From contig NZ_CP160402.1 of NCBI RefSeq assembly GCF_040730185.1, forward strand, positions 248,001 through 312,000: DNA of 64,000 nucleotides, in the 5' to 3' direction. This DNA comes from Streptomyces sp. Je 1-332. Its GTDB lineage: Bacteria; Actinomycetota; Actinomycetes; Streptomycetales; Streptomycetaceae. A model generated the notes under the pieces. The model ran no database searches. It was not told the DNA's origin and saw nothing but the letters and a program-made list of their open reading frames with translations. The position numbers and the translations under genes are program-made. Of the stretch, positions 8,661-17,370 are shown piece by piece (position 1 is the stretch's first letter; each line of letters starts with the position of its first letter).

Positions 8661-10100
8661 TCACGAGGAGGGGACGGTGTCCTCGAAGGCCGTTCCCGCG
8701 CTGCGGTACGCGGCCACCTTCGCGGCCACCTGTGCGGGGGTCAGCACCTGGTCCTTGACGTGCAGGACGTAGTCGACCTGCTGGTCGTACGCGCGCGGGG
8801 TCGTGCTGGTCTGTCCGGCGAGGTCGATCAGCCACTGGTTGAAGTTGATCGACATGGGCCGCTCCGGCAGATACGCGGCGTCGTGCGTGCCGAACGGCTG
8901 CCCGTCGACGTAGTACTTGATGGAGTTGTCGTCGATCGTGACGACCAGGTCGTGCCAGCCCGCGTAGCTCTGCCGGCTCTCGGTGTGCTGGTTGACGGCC
9001 TGCCAGGGGTCCGGGTTGTAGGTCTCCCAGGACGTCGCGTACAGGATGTTCGACGGCTCGCCCCAGCCTCCGTTGGGCAGGTACTCGAAGTCGTACTCGG
9101 CGTAGTCGTCCGCCATCGGCGCCTTGAGGTCGTTGATGGTGAAGAACGTCTGGACCAGGTGGTCGCCGTCCGGGCCGCTCTTGGGGGCGTCACTGAACTT
9201 CACGCGCGCCGCGTACGTCCCGTTCTTGAACTTCATCGCCTTGGTGAGCACTTCGGTCTGCTTGGTGCTCTCGCCCGTGCCCGCCGTCGACGTCTCCAGG
9301 TTCATCACGGAGTTGCCGCCGGATGCGGAGAACGTCACGTTCTGCGGCGCCCAGGTCGCACCCGGCACCCCTGGGCCACCGGAGTTGGAGCGCACGTTCC
9401 AGCCGTGGGCCGAGATGGCGGGGTCGTCGTGCTTCGTGTAGTTGAAGTCGTCGAAGAGGCTCGCTCCGTCGCCGGGCGGGTCGGTCGGGTCGGTCGGGTC
9501 GGTCGGATCCGTGGGGTCGTTGCCTTCGGGTGCGGTGCCCCAGACCGTCGCGCCGTCCAGTTGGGCGGTCACCTTTGTCCAGTTCGCGTACGAGGACTGG
9601 GCGGCGCCGAAGGAGTAGTCGTCGTTCTGGTTCACTGACTGCCAGTCGGAGCGGTGGAAGCGGAGCTGGAGGTCGCCGCTGTCGGCTCCGGCGGCGAGGG
9701 AACCGGCGCCCGGGGTGAAGCCGATCTCCAGATAGCGGTCGGCGGTGGCCGTCGGGTGGGCGAGCGTGCCGAACGTACCTGTGATGTTGCCGCAGCCCTT
9801 CACGGCCCACGAGCAGGCGAAGCGGTAGGTGGCGCTCGCGGACTCGGCCTTGAAGTAGTAGCGCAGCTTCACGCCGCTGAGTGCCACGGCTGACGTACCG
9901 GTGTTCTTCACCTTCAGCCACGGTTCGGCCTGGTCGCTGCCGGTCGAGCCGGTGTGGTACTGCACCGACACATCACCCGCGGCGGCGCCGGTGGCGGTCG
10001 CGGGCAGCGCGGCGAGACCGGTGCAGCCCATCAGGGCGACGAGGGCGCAGCGTGCCGATCTCGTGAGCACGCGGCGGGATGGCTTTCGTGCAGGACTCAT
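8661..10100 (-). CDS. Secreted CBM3 - GH16 family glycoside hydrolase
   Basis: A 479-residue secreted enzyme. Residues 1-40 form an Arg-rich signal peptide. A family 3 carbohydrate-binding module (about 42-190, with VKNTGTSAVALSGVKLRYYF typical of CBM3) follows. Then comes a DPT repeat linker (about 195-212) and a GH16 catalytic domain (about 215-465) with the ExDxE core EYDFE at 335-339. GH16 enzymes cut beta-1,3/1,4-glucans, galactans or related polymers; CBM3 usually binds cellulose or chitin. The longer open frame upstream is a shadow of the GH20 gene. The ATG at 10100 has GGAGAGGAA just upstream and overlaps the GH20 stop by 4 nt, so the two are translationally coupled. It is the last gene of the operon. 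Exact substrate is uncertain. Confidence 0.85.
   Translation of the reverse strand: MSPARKPSRRVLTRSARCALVALMGCTGLAALPATATGAAAGDVSVQYHTGSTGSDQAEPWLKVKNTGTSAVALSGVKLRYYFKAESASATYRFACSWAVKGCGNITGTFGTLAHPTATADRYLEIGFTPGAGSLAAGADSGDLQLRFHRSDWQSVNQNDDYSFGAAQSSYANWTKVTAQLDGATVWGTAPEGNDPTDPTDPTDPTDPPGDGASLFDDFNYTKHDDPAISAHGWNVRSNSGGPGVPGATWAPQNVTFSASGGNSVMNLETSTAGTGESTKQTEVLTKAMKFKNGTYAARVKFSDAPKSGPDGDHLVQTFFTINDLKAPMADDYAEYDFEYLPNGGWGEPSNILYATSWETYNPDPWQAVNQHTESRQSYAGWHDLVVTIDDNSIKYYVDGQPFGTHDAAYLPERPMSINFNQWLIDLAGQTSTTPRAYDQQVDYVLHVKDQVLTPAQVAAKVAAYRSAGTAFEDTVPSS
9477..9520. repeat. 9-bp in-frame tandem repeat coding the DPT linker
   Basis: About four copies of a 9-bp unit read as GGTCGGTCG on the plus strand encode the Asp-Pro-Thr linker between CBM3 and GH16. 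Because the unit is a multiple of three, copy number changes would only lengthen or shorten the linker. Confidence 0.75.
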
Positions 10101-11662
10101 CTCGATTCCTCTCCGGAACGGTGGGGGTCGGGGACGTACGGGTCGAACGGTCCGTGCCGCACGCCGAGCGCGGCGAGCCTGGCGCCGTGTGCGATCAGAC
10201 GTGCGCGGGCCAGGGGCCAGGGGGACGCTCCGTGCCAAGCCCGGTCGGCGAGCGCCGCGAGCCGGGGGAAGGCCAGGTAGTCGACGTGTGCGGCGGTGGG
10301 GGCGAACTCGGTCCACAACTGGGCCTGCACTCCCAGGAGTTCGCCACCCGATGCGGGTTCGTCGGGTGGGTCGTGGTCGTGCACGGCCCGTAGATCGACC
10401 ACGGCGCCGGGCTGTGCGGGAGGTTCGGCCGGGGACGCGGACTGGGCGTAGTCGAGGTAGGTGGCCTTGTAGTGGCCGCTGACCACGGCGTGGCCGCGTT
10501 TGAGGGCGACCTGGGTGTGCTCGGGGTCGCGCCAGGTCATGACGGTGAACTCGGGCGGCAGGCTTTCGCCCGTCTCGGCCCACGCGGTCGGGATGCGGCC
10601 GCGCTCCATGAGGTGGGCGCCGATCCGGCCGAGGAACCATCCTCGTAACTCACCTGGCCCCGACAGGCCTTCGGCTTCGATGCGCTCGCGGGCGGTGGTG
10701 CTCGCGGCCCATTCGGTGGTGGGGCATTCGTCGCCGCCGACGTGCACATGTGGGGAGGGGAAGATGTCCAGGACGGTGTCGAGGACGGTGCGGCAGAAGT
10801 CGAGGGCGGGGTCGTGGACGCCGAGGACCGTTTCGCACACGCCCCAGTGGGTCCACACATCGAGCCTGCGGCCCGGGACGGTGCCGAGTTCGGGGTAGGC
10901 GGCGAGGGCCGCGCGGGTGTGGCCGGGCATCTCCACTTCGGGCACGATCGTGACGCCGCGGGCGGCGGCGTAGGTGACGAGGTCGCGCAATTCCCTGTCG
11001 GCGTAGGCGCCTTCGTGCGCGACGCCGTCGAAGACGTCGGACCCGGCGGGGCCCACCATCGACCGTGCACGCCGCCCGCCCACCTCGGTCAGCAGCGGAT
11101 AGTCGGCGACCGGCAGGCGCCAGCCCTGGTCGTCGGTGAGGTGCAGTTGCAGCACGTTCAGTTTGTGCAGGGCGAGCAGATCGACGTAGCGGCGCAGGAA
11201 CGCCACGGGCTGGAAGTGGCGTGCCACATCCAGCATGAAGCCGCGCCAGGCGCGCCGCGGCACGTCGGTGATCTCGACGCAGGGAAGGCGCCAGGGCGCG
11301 CCGGGCCGGGCACGGTCCGCCAGGGCCTCGGCGGGGAGCAGCTGTCGTATCGTCTGGATCCCGCGCAGCAGGCCGGTGAGGTGTGCGGCTCGCAGCAGCA
11401 CGGCGTCGTGCGAGATCGTCAGGCCATAACCTTCCGTGCCGAGACCGCCGAGTCCCGGGTCGAGGGCGAGGACGAACGGCCCGTCGGAGGCCGGGTGGAG
11501 CGGGAGCCCGGTGGCGGGTGCGATGAGGGTGCGCAGGAGGGTGGCGGCGGGTTCGGCGCCTGGTGCGATGCGGACGGTGGTGTGCGGGGTGAGCGTGAAG
11601 TGGCCCGGGCGGTGGGTCAGTTGGGTGGGGGCGGGCACGAGGGCGGGGCGGGACGCGGGCAC
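10097..11662 (-). CDS. GH20 beta-N-acetylhexosaminidase
   Basis: A 521-residue family 20 hexosaminidase, which releases terminal GlcNAc from chitooligosaccharides or related glycans. The N-terminal GH20b-type domain covers about 1-130 and the catalytic barrel about 135-500. Visible motifs are HLTDDQGWRLPV (174-185), PEVEMPGH (241-248) and the catalytic pair Asp311-Glu312 in HVGGDECPTTEW. No signal peptide is seen, so it is probably cytosolic and works on sugars brought in by the neighbouring ABC transporter. The GTG start at 11662 has GGAGG in front. It follows the permease gene by 52 nt and overlaps the GH16 start. The layout resembles das loci, where a hexosaminidase gene sits beside the dasABC transporter genes. 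Confidence 0.92.
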   Translation of the reverse strand: MPASRPALVPAPTQLTHRPGHFTLTPHTTVRIAPGAEPAATLLRTLIAPATGLPLHPASDGPFVLALDPGLGGLGTEGYGLTISHDAVLLRAAHLTGLLRGIQTIRQLLPAEALADRARPGAPWRLPCVEITDVPRRAWRGFMLDVARHFQPVAFLRRYVDLLALHKLNVLQLHLTDDQGWRLPVADYPLLTEVGGRRARSMVGPAGSDVFDGVAHEGAYADRELRDLVTYAAARGVTIVPEVEMPGHTRAALAAYPELGTVPGRRLDVWTHWGVCETVLGVHDPALDFCRTVLDTVLDIFPSPHVHVGGDECPTTEWAASTTARERIEAEGLSGPGELRGWFLGRIGAHLMERGRIPTAWAETGESLPPEFTVMTWRDPEHTQVALKRGHAVVSGHYKATYLDYAQSASPAEPPAQPGAVVDLRAVHDHDPPDEPASGGELLGVQAQLWTEFAPTAAHVDYLAFPRLAALADRAWHGASPWPLARARLIAHGARLAALGVRHGPFDPYVPDPHRSGEESR

Positions 11663-11714
11663 GGCGGACCTCCGGTGCGGGCGTTGGGGGATGCGGGACG
11701 GGCGCGGTGGCGGG

Positions 11715-12551
11715 TCAGCCCTTGACGGCGCCGGCGGCGAACCCGGATGTCACGTGTCGCTGCAACAACAGGAAGATCGCAAGGGCGGGCAGCGCGAAGA
11801 GAGTCGAAGCGGCCATGGTGGCGCCCCAGTCGGTGCCGAACGTGTTGTGGAACGAGGAGAGCCACACCGGCAGCGTCCGGTGGTCCTGCTGTTTGATGAT
11901 CAGGAAGTTGGCGTAGGCGAACTCGTTCCACGCCGTGATGTAGCCGAACAGCGACGTCGCCATCAGGCCGGGCGCGAGCAGCGGGAACGCCACATGCCGG
12001 AACGCGCCGAACCGGGTGCAGCCGTCGACCTGGGCCGATTCCTCGAGCTCCGCCGGGATCGTGGCGATGAAGCCGCGCAGCACGACGACGGTGAAGGGCA
12101 GCGTCATCATGAAGTAGACGAGGGTCAGGGTCGGAAGCCGGTCGAGCATGCCGGTGTCCCGGGAGATGATGTAGACGGGGATGATCAGGGACTCCCACGG
12201 TGCCATCTGCGCGATGAAGACCATGAGCATGAACTGACGGCGGCCGCGCCAGCGCATCCGGGCCACCGCGAACGAGGCGCCGAGCGCGACGACCAGGGCG
12301 AGAGCCACGGCGGCCAGGGTGACGAGCACGCTGTTGCGCCAGAACAGCGCGAATCCGTCCGCGTCGACGGCACGCCGGAAGTGGTCGAACGTCCAGCTCT
12401 GTGGGAGTAGTTGAGGGCTGTCGGACTGGATGTCGCGTGACGGCTTGAAGGCGGTGGTGACCATCCAGTAGACGGGGAAGAGGCAGACGACGACCGTCAC
12501 GGTGGCCGCGATGTTGAGCGGCAGGCGGCGCAGTGCGCGCGAGGTCGTCAC
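11715..12551 (-). CDS. Sugar ABC transporter permease (MalG type)
   Basis: A 278-residue inner-membrane permease with about six transmembrane helices and the EAA-type cytoplasmic loop ELEESAQVDGCTRFGAFRHV that contacts the ATPase. Family: carbohydrate uptake transporter CUT1, DasC/NgcG-like. The GTG at 12551 overlaps the stop of the upstream permease (GTGA), so the longer open frame is not used. No ATPase gene is present in the operon, which is usual in Streptomyces, where one MsiK ATPase serves several CUT1 systems. Confidence 0.9.
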   Translation of the reverse strand: MTTSRALRRLPLNIAATVTVVVCLFPVYWMVTTAFKPSRDIQSDSPQLLPQSWTFDHFRRAVDADGFALFWRNSVLVTLAAVALALVVALGASFAVARMRWRGRRQFMLMVFIAQMAPWESLIIPVYIISRDTGMLDRLPTLTLVYFMMTLPFTVVVLRGFIATIPAELEESAQVDGCTRFGAFRHVAFPLLAPGLMATSLFGYITAWNEFAYANFLIIKQQDHRTLPVWLSSFHNTFGTDWGATMAASTLFALPALAIFLLLQRHVTSGFAAGAVKG

Positions 12552-13504
12552 AGCTCGTTCTCCTGTCGGAACATCTGGCGGAAGTAGGCGACAAGGACTC
12601 CGGACATGAGCAGCACGGTCAGCATCGACGCGGCCGATCCGAGGTCGTAGCGCTGTTGGGCCAGTGCGGTCTGTACGGCGTAGACGGGCAGGATCGTCGT
12701 GGCGTCGCCGGGGCCGCCGCGGGTCATCACCCAGATCTGCACGAACGCCTTGAACGTCCAGATGACTTCGAGGGAGAGCACGAGCATGAAGATCGGCCGG
12801 ACGATCGGCAGCGTGACCGAGTGGAAGATCCGGAAGCCGGACGCGCCGTCGATGCGCGCGGCCTCGTAGAGCTCGGTGGGCACGGTGGTCAGCGCCGAGT
12901 ACAGCGTGATCGCGGCGAACGGCACCGACTGCCACACGACCAGGGTGACGAGGATGGCGAAGGCCGCGGGGCCGTGTGCCAGCCACGGATAGCCTTCGAA
13001 CCTGCTGAGGCCGAGGCCGGTGAGGGCGTGGTTGACGATCCCGAACTCGGAGTGGAAGAGCCACTGGAACACGGTGGTCGCCGCGACCACGGGCATCGCC
13101 CAGGTGAGCACGAGCGCGCTGAGCACGGCCGTGCGGCCGAAGCGTCCCAGCCGCTCCACCATCAGCGCCACGAGTGTCGAGATGACCATGATCAGTGCGA
13201 CGTTGACGGCCATGAAGAGGAAGGTGCGGCGCACCACGGCCCAGAAGCGCGGGTCGGACAGCAGTTCCGTGTAGTTGTCGAAGCCGGTGAAGTGCGCCTC
13301 GCCGAGGATGAGCTGGCGCAGGCCGAAGTCCTGGAAGGAGATCAGGACGGCCCGCGCCAGCGGGTAGACGAGCAGGTACAGCATCCCGAGTACCGCGGGC
13401 GCCACGAGCAGGTACGGCCAGATGCCGGACATCGTGGCGCGTGGGGCGGTGGTCGGTGTACGCCGAGGCGGTCGGGACACCACCGGCTCACGGGTGATCG
13501 TCAC
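12548..13504 (-). CDS. Sugar ABC transporter permease (MalF type)
   Basis: A 318-residue membrane protein with about six hydrophobic helices and the EAA loop ELYEAARIDGASGFRIFHSV. It is the partner of the downstream permease, DasB/NgcF-like. The GTG start at 13504 is preceded by GAGAGGAG. It lies 49 nt downstream of the solute-binding protein gene and overlaps the next permease by 4 nt. Confidence 0.9.
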   Translation of the reverse strand: MTITREPVVSRPPRRTPTTAPRATMSGIWPYLLVAPAVLGMLYLLVYPLARAVLISFQDFGLRQLILGEAHFTGFDNYTELLSDPRFWAVVRRTFLFMAVNVALIMVISTLVALMVERLGRFGRTAVLSALVLTWAMPVVAATTVFQWLFHSEFGIVNHALTGLGLSRFEGYPWLAHGPAAFAILVTLVVWQSVPFAAITLYSALTTVPTELYEAARIDGASGFRIFHSVTLPIVRPIFMLVLSLEVIWTFKAFVQIWVMTRGGPGDATTILPVYAVQTALAQQRYDLGSAASMLTVLLMSGVLVAYFRQMFRQENEL

Positions 13505-13553
13505 GGCGCACTCCTCTCGGTGCGGATTCCGCGGTCGGGGGTCAACGCGCTTC

Positions 13554-14822
13554 TCAGGAGCCGGACTTCATGGCGTCGGTGATGGCGTCGGACGCCTCGG
13601 CCGCCTCGCGCTTCGGATCGCCTCCGGTGAGGACGGCGGTGAGGTAGTCCTTGATGGGGTTCTTGGCCTCGACCGCGGCCCAGCCCGGCGTGTTCGGCGT
13701 GGCGTGGCCGACGGCCGCTCCGGCCGCCATGGCGGAGGCGCCCGGATCGTCGGCGACCGCGTCGGCGAGCGTGGTCTTGTTGGGAACGTAGCTCATGGCG
13801 ACGGCGAGCTTCTTCTGCCACTTGTCGCCGGTCAGCTCCTTGACGAAGGTGAACGCGGCGTCGTGATGCTGCGACACCGTCGGGATCACCAGGTCGGAGC
13901 CGCCGGTGAAGACCGCGCCCGGGGTGTCCGCCGTCTTGCCGGGGATGGGGAAGAAGCCCAGCTTGTCCTTGAGTTCGGGGTTGTTCTGGGTGACTACGTT
14001 GGCTCCGCCCGGCACACTGATGAGCTGCGCCACCTGGCCCTTGGCCATGACCTCGGCCTGCGGCGGCTGCGCCTCGTCGGAGTCCTTCGGGCCCTTGCCG
14101 AGGGCCTGCAGTTTCTTGTAGAAGGCCATGGCGCGCAGTGCCTCGGGGCTGTCCAGCGCGCCCTTCCACGTGCCGCCCGACTCGGTGGCGAGGTCGCCGC
14201 CCTCGTCCCAGACGAAGCCGGCGTAGGTGTACCAGTTCTGTCCCGGCAGGTAAATGCCTTGCTGAGAGCCCTTGTTGAGCTTCTTGGTCGCGGCCACCCA
14301 CTGGTCGCGGGTCTTGATCGCGGCGGCGTCGACGCCGGCCTTCTCGAAGAGGTCCTTGCGGTAGATGACGACGCGGTTCGCCGCGTAGTACGGGATGCCG
14401 TACTGCTTGCCCTCCCAGGCTCCCGGCTCGGCGAGACCCTTGAGCCAGGCGTCACCGCCGAGGCCGTCGACCTTGTCACTCAGGTCCAACAAGCCGCCGC
14501 TCTGCGCGAACTGGGCGACCTGAGTGTTGCCCGTCTCGATGACGTCAGGGGCGTCGTTGCTGGCCAGCGCTGCGGTGACCTTCTCGCCGATGCCGTCCCA
14601 CTCCTGGATCTGGATGCGTACGTCGATGTCGGGGTGCGCGGCTTCGAAGCCCTTCTCGAAGTCCTTCTGGAAGGCGGACGAAACGCTGTCGCGCATCAGC
14701 CACACGTCGATCGCGGTCTTCCCGCCTCCGGCGGACTCCCCGTCTCCGGAGCCGGACGAACAGGCACTGAGCCCGGCGACCGCGACGAGCGCGGAGACAC
14801 CGGCGAGTAGACGGAACTTCAC
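13554..14822 (-). CDS. Sugar-binding lipoprotein of an ABC transporter (DasA/NgcE-like)
   Basis: A 422-residue extracellular solute-binding protein, family 1. The N-terminus is a lipoprotein signal peptide ending in the lipobox LSAC (Cys21), followed by a Ser/Gly-rich tether. The body has the usual alternating hydrophobic segments of SBP_bac_1. It delivers the sugar to the two permeases encoded downstream; GlcNAc or chitobiose is the likely cargo because of the GH20 gene and DasR-like regulator, but a glucan oligosaccharide is possible given the GH16 enzyme. The GTG start at 14822 follows AGAGGTGAA. Dre-like inverted repeats begin 25 nt upstream. Confidence 0.9.
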   Translation of the reverse strand: MKFRLLAGVSALVAVAGLSACSSGSGDGESAGGGKTAIDVWLMRDSVSSAFQKDFEKGFEAAHPDIDVRIQIQEWDGIGEKVTAALASNDAPDVIETGNTQVAQFAQSGGLLDLSDKVDGLGGDAWLKGLAEPGAWEGKQYGIPYYAANRVVIYRKDLFEKAGVDAAAIKTRDQWVAATKKLNKGSQQGIYLPGQNWYTYAGFVWDEGGDLATESGGTWKGALDSPEALRAMAFYKKLQALGKGPKDSDEAQPPQAEVMAKGQVAQLISVPGGANVVTQNNPELKDKLGFFPIPGKTADTPGAVFTGGSDLVIPTVSQHHDAAFTFVKELTGDKWQKKLAVAMSYVPNKTTLADAVADDPGASAMAAGAAVGHATPNTPGWAAVEAKNPIKDYLTAVLTGGDPKREAAEASDAITDAMKSGS

Positions 14823-14846
14823 GGTTCACCTCTGGGGTGCCGGACC

Positions 14847-14875
14847 TGACCAGCGTCTAACTGGTCAAGTGACCT
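14847..14875. promoter_or_regulatory. Dre-like operator(s) upstream of the sugar operon
   Basis: TGACCAG (14847-14853), seven bases, then CTGGTCA (14861-14867) form a perfect inverted repeat. Overlapping it, GGTCA-AG-TGACC (14863-14874) forms a second, tighter one. Both carry the TGGTC/GACCA core of the DasR responsive element (consensus close to ACTGGTCTAGACCAGT). The sites lie 25-53 nt in front of the binding-protein start codon, placing them in the leader or promoter, where repressor binding would block the operon. Confidence 0.65.
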
Positions 14876-14970
14876 CTGGTGAGGGAGAAAGCTGGCATAG
14901 ACCATTGTTCGCGTCAACCCCCGCTGCAATCAGGGGAGTTAATGATTTGGTGGTCGATCTTCGCGCTTTC

Positions 14971-14992
14971 GTGGTCAACTGGTCAGACAGCT
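14971..14992. promoter_or_regulatory. Second TGGTCA-containing site near the GntR gene
   Basis: GTGGTCAACTGGTCAGAC holds two direct TGGTCA copies (14972-14977 and 14980-14985) 30-50 nt upstream of the regulator start. The second matches one half of the DasR-type core well, the other half poorly. It may serve autoregulation. Confidence 0.4.
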
Positions 14993-15018
14993 GGTTGTAC
15001 GGCACGAGGGGGCGGACA

Positions 15019-15906
15019 GTGACCACCGACGCGAACGACGCGGGCGGGACCGCGAAGGCAGGGGTCGGGCGGCGCTCCTCGGGAGCGGTGCTCAAGCGGG
15101 AGCGGGTCCGTGACCATCTCCTGCAGCTCATCGAGTCACAGCGCCCCGGCGACCCCATCCCCTCGGAGCGGGCGCTCTGCGCGGACCTGGGGGTCTCGCG
15201 CCCCACCTTGCGCGCGGCCGTCGACGAACTGGTCGCAGCGGGCGTTCTCGTACGCGAACACGGGCGTGGCATGTTCGTCGCGCCGGAGAAGATCACCCAG
15301 GAACTGATCTCGCCCGCGCACGGCCTCGAGGTGCCGCGGGCGGGCGGCGCCTGGTCCAGCCGGCTCCTGGAGTTCACGACCATCCAGGCCGGCGCCCGCG
15401 TCGGCCGCAAGCTGCGCCTCTCCCCCGCCGCCCGGATCGTCTACGTGGCCCGGCTGCGGCTCGTCGACGGCGCCCCGATGGCCATCGAGCACCTGCACAT
15501 CCGCGCCGATCTGGTGCCCGGACTCTCCGCGCAGGAGCTGGAGAGCGGTGATCTGTACGAGCACTTGAGCGAACACCATGACGTTCATGTCCGCGAAGCG
15601 ACCCAGACGATCGAGCCGACGGTGGTGACCCGGGCCGAGGCCGAGGTGCTCGAAGTGCCCGAGCTCTCCCCCGCTCTGCTGGTCGAGCGGCTCACCTCGG
15701 ACCATTCCGGCATCCCGGTCGAGTACGTCCACTCGCTGTACCGCGGCGACCGCTACCGCATCGTCTCGCGTCTCACCCTCGGCCCCGCTGCCGCGTCGAG
15801 CGCGACGCAGCAGCTGGCCGGCCACCACCCCGGCATCCCACCCGGCGACTTCGCCCACCGGGACACGGTCGCCTCCTCGACCCGCGGCGACGTGCAGGCG
15901 ATCTGA
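15019..15906 (+). CDS. GntR/HutC-family regulator, DasR-like
   Basis: A 295-residue repressor with an N-terminal winged helix (about 25-95; PSERALCADLGVSRPTLRAA is the GntR helix-turn-helix) and a C-terminal UTRA effector domain (about 110-265) ending in the HutC-type VEYVHSLYRGDRYRIVSRL. S. coelicolor DasR has the same layout and senses glucosamine phosphates; this protein is clearly a paralogue, not DasR itself. The GTG at 15019 has GAGGGGGC upstream. An ATG-started longer frame reaches back over the operator region and is rejected. It is divergent from the sugar operon and almost certainly controls it. Confidence 0.88.
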   Translation: MTTDANDAGGTAKAGVGRRSSGAVLKRERVRDHLLQLIESQRPGDPIPSERALCADLGVSRPTLRAAVDELVAAGVLVREHGRGMFVAPEKITQELISPAHGLEVPRAGGAWSSRLLEFTTIQAGARVGRKLRLSPAARIVYVARLRLVDGAPMAIEHLHIRADLVPGLSAQELESGDLYEHLSEHHDVHVREATQTIEPTVVTRAEAEVLEVPELSPALLVERLTSDHSGIPVEYVHSLYRGDRYRIVSRLTLGPAAASSATQQLAGHHPGIPPGDFAHRDTVASSTRGDVQAI

Positions 15907-15948
15907 ACGGGACCGCGCCCCATGCCCCCCCCCCGGGGTGCAAACCGC

Positions 15949-17121
15949 CTACCGCTTGCGCAACAGCGCGCAGACGAAGTTCTCCTCCACGGCCCGCAGC
16001 CGCTTCAGCAGATCCGGCTTGTTCGTCTTGTTGATCTGCGTGGTGAGCGAGACGGTCAGCGACCGCTTGCCGTTCGGGGTGGCTGCGATCAGCTGCGTGT
16101 AGCCGGGGAAGTTGCCCGTGTGGCCGTACACCACACCGCAGCGGGTGGTGTACCGGAAGATGGCAAGACCCGCCTTGTTCTTGCCGGGGCCCGCGGGCTC
16201 GGATGCGCCCTTCACCCAGTTCAGCTGCTGATGGCGGGTCCGGTCGGAGATCAGCTTTCCGCCCGCGTAGCCGCGGATGAAGGACGTCATGTCCTTCGGC
16301 GTCGAGATGATCCCGCCGGACGCCCACACGCCCGACGCGCTCAGTACCTCGCTGAGGTCCTCGGGCGGGTTCGGCGGGGTGACGTCGTAGCCGTGCATGT
16401 ACGGCTTCGGCATCCGGTAGCCCTGCGGCAGGCTGGTGCTGCGCAGGCCCAGCGGGTGGTACACGAGCTCGGCGAGCAGATGCTCGTAGGGGTGTCCGGT
16501 CACCGCCTCCGCCATCAGTGCCACGGCGATGTTGTCGGAGTTGGAGTAGGTGTAGCGGGACCCCGGCCGGAACACCAACGGCTCGTCGGCTACGAAGTCC
16601 AGGAGCCGGCGGGAGTCGAAGTGACGGCGCGGGTTCTCGGTCACCAGGGCCAGGAACCTCGGGTCCGCACTGAAGTCTGGCAGCCCGCTGGTGTGGTTCA
16701 GGAGCTGGCGCAGCGTGACCCGGTGCCATGCGCGCGGCAGCCGGGGAAGCACCTTGCCGATGGTGTCGTTCAGCCGCAGCTTCCCGCGGTCGACGAGCTG
16801 GAGGGCGACCGCGCCGCTGTACGCCTTGGCCGTACTGGCGATGCGCATGTGGTCGGTGGCCTTGACCGGACGGCCGGTGCCGGTCTTGGCGACCCCGGCC
16901 CGGTAGACCTCGGTGCGGGATCCGCGCTTGAGGACGGCGATCGCCCCGGGCGGGCCGCCGGGAGCGGTGGTCAGCTCCTGCAACTGCCGTCGCAGCGAGC
17001 GGTGGTCGTCGGCGGGGACGTCCGCGGACTGGGCCGGGGCCTGCACGAGGCCGGTCATGCAGGCAGCGGCCAGCACAGCGACCAGGGGCAGGCGGACCTG
17101 CGGAAAGCTGGGAGTTGACAC
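15949..17121 (-). CDS. Secreted serine hydrolase (beta-lactamase class C / D-Ala-D-Ala carboxypeptidase fold)
   Basis: A 390-residue exported penicillin-recognising serine hydrolase. A signal peptide (1-33, cleavage near AQSA) precedes the domain. The active-site signature is complete: Ser96-x-x-Lys99 (STAK), Tyr192-Ser193-Asn194, and HTG in VYGHTGNFPGY near residue 335. Such proteins act as DD-carboxypeptidases, DD-peptidases or esterases outside the membrane. The GTG start at 17121 is preceded by AGGAG. It ends 40 nt beyond the convergent regulator gene and looks monocistronic. Substrate cannot be told from sequence. Confidence 0.88.
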   Translation of the reverse strand: MSTPSFPQVRLPLVAVLAAACMTGLVQAPAQSADVPADDHRSLRRQLQELTTAPGGPPGAIAVLKRGSRTEVYRAGVAKTGTGRPVKATDHMRIASTAKAYSGAVALQLVDRGKLRLNDTIGKVLPRLPRAWHRVTLRQLLNHTSGLPDFSADPRFLALVTENPRRHFDSRRLLDFVADEPLVFRPGSRYTYSNSDNIAVALMAEAVTGHPYEHLLAELVYHPLGLRSTSLPQGYRMPKPYMHGYDVTPPNPPEDLSEVLSASGVWASGGIISTPKDMTSFIRGYAGGKLISDRTRHQQLNWVKGASEPAGPGKNKAGLAIFRYTTRCGVVYGHTGNFPGYTQLIAATPNGKRSLTVSLTTQINKTNKPDLLKRLRAVEENFVCALLRKR

Positions 17122-17350
17122 GGAAGGACTCCTGAGACATGAGCGCGGTGGGACGTCAGCACGACCAGCTGCCGGCAGGGCACCTGATCTTCTGGGCCCC
17201 CAGGCACGCCGGCACGAACGGGCTTCTCACCAGGGGTCCGTCCGTTTCATCCCATAACAGGATGTACAGAAACAAACCACCGCCCGAAGACCTACGTGAC
17301 GTGGCCGTGCTGCACCTCAATGAGTGACGACGTCCGTCCGTCCCCGCCCC

Positions 17351-17366
17351 CACGACCGCGGTCGTG
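17351..17366. terminator. Palindrome just past the FG-GAP gene
   Basis: CACGACCGCGGTCGTG is a perfect 16-bp palindrome ending 4 nt after the FG-GAP stop codon. It could be a short terminator hairpin or a protein-binding site. Call is weak. Confidence 0.3.
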
Positions 17367-17370
17367 TCCT

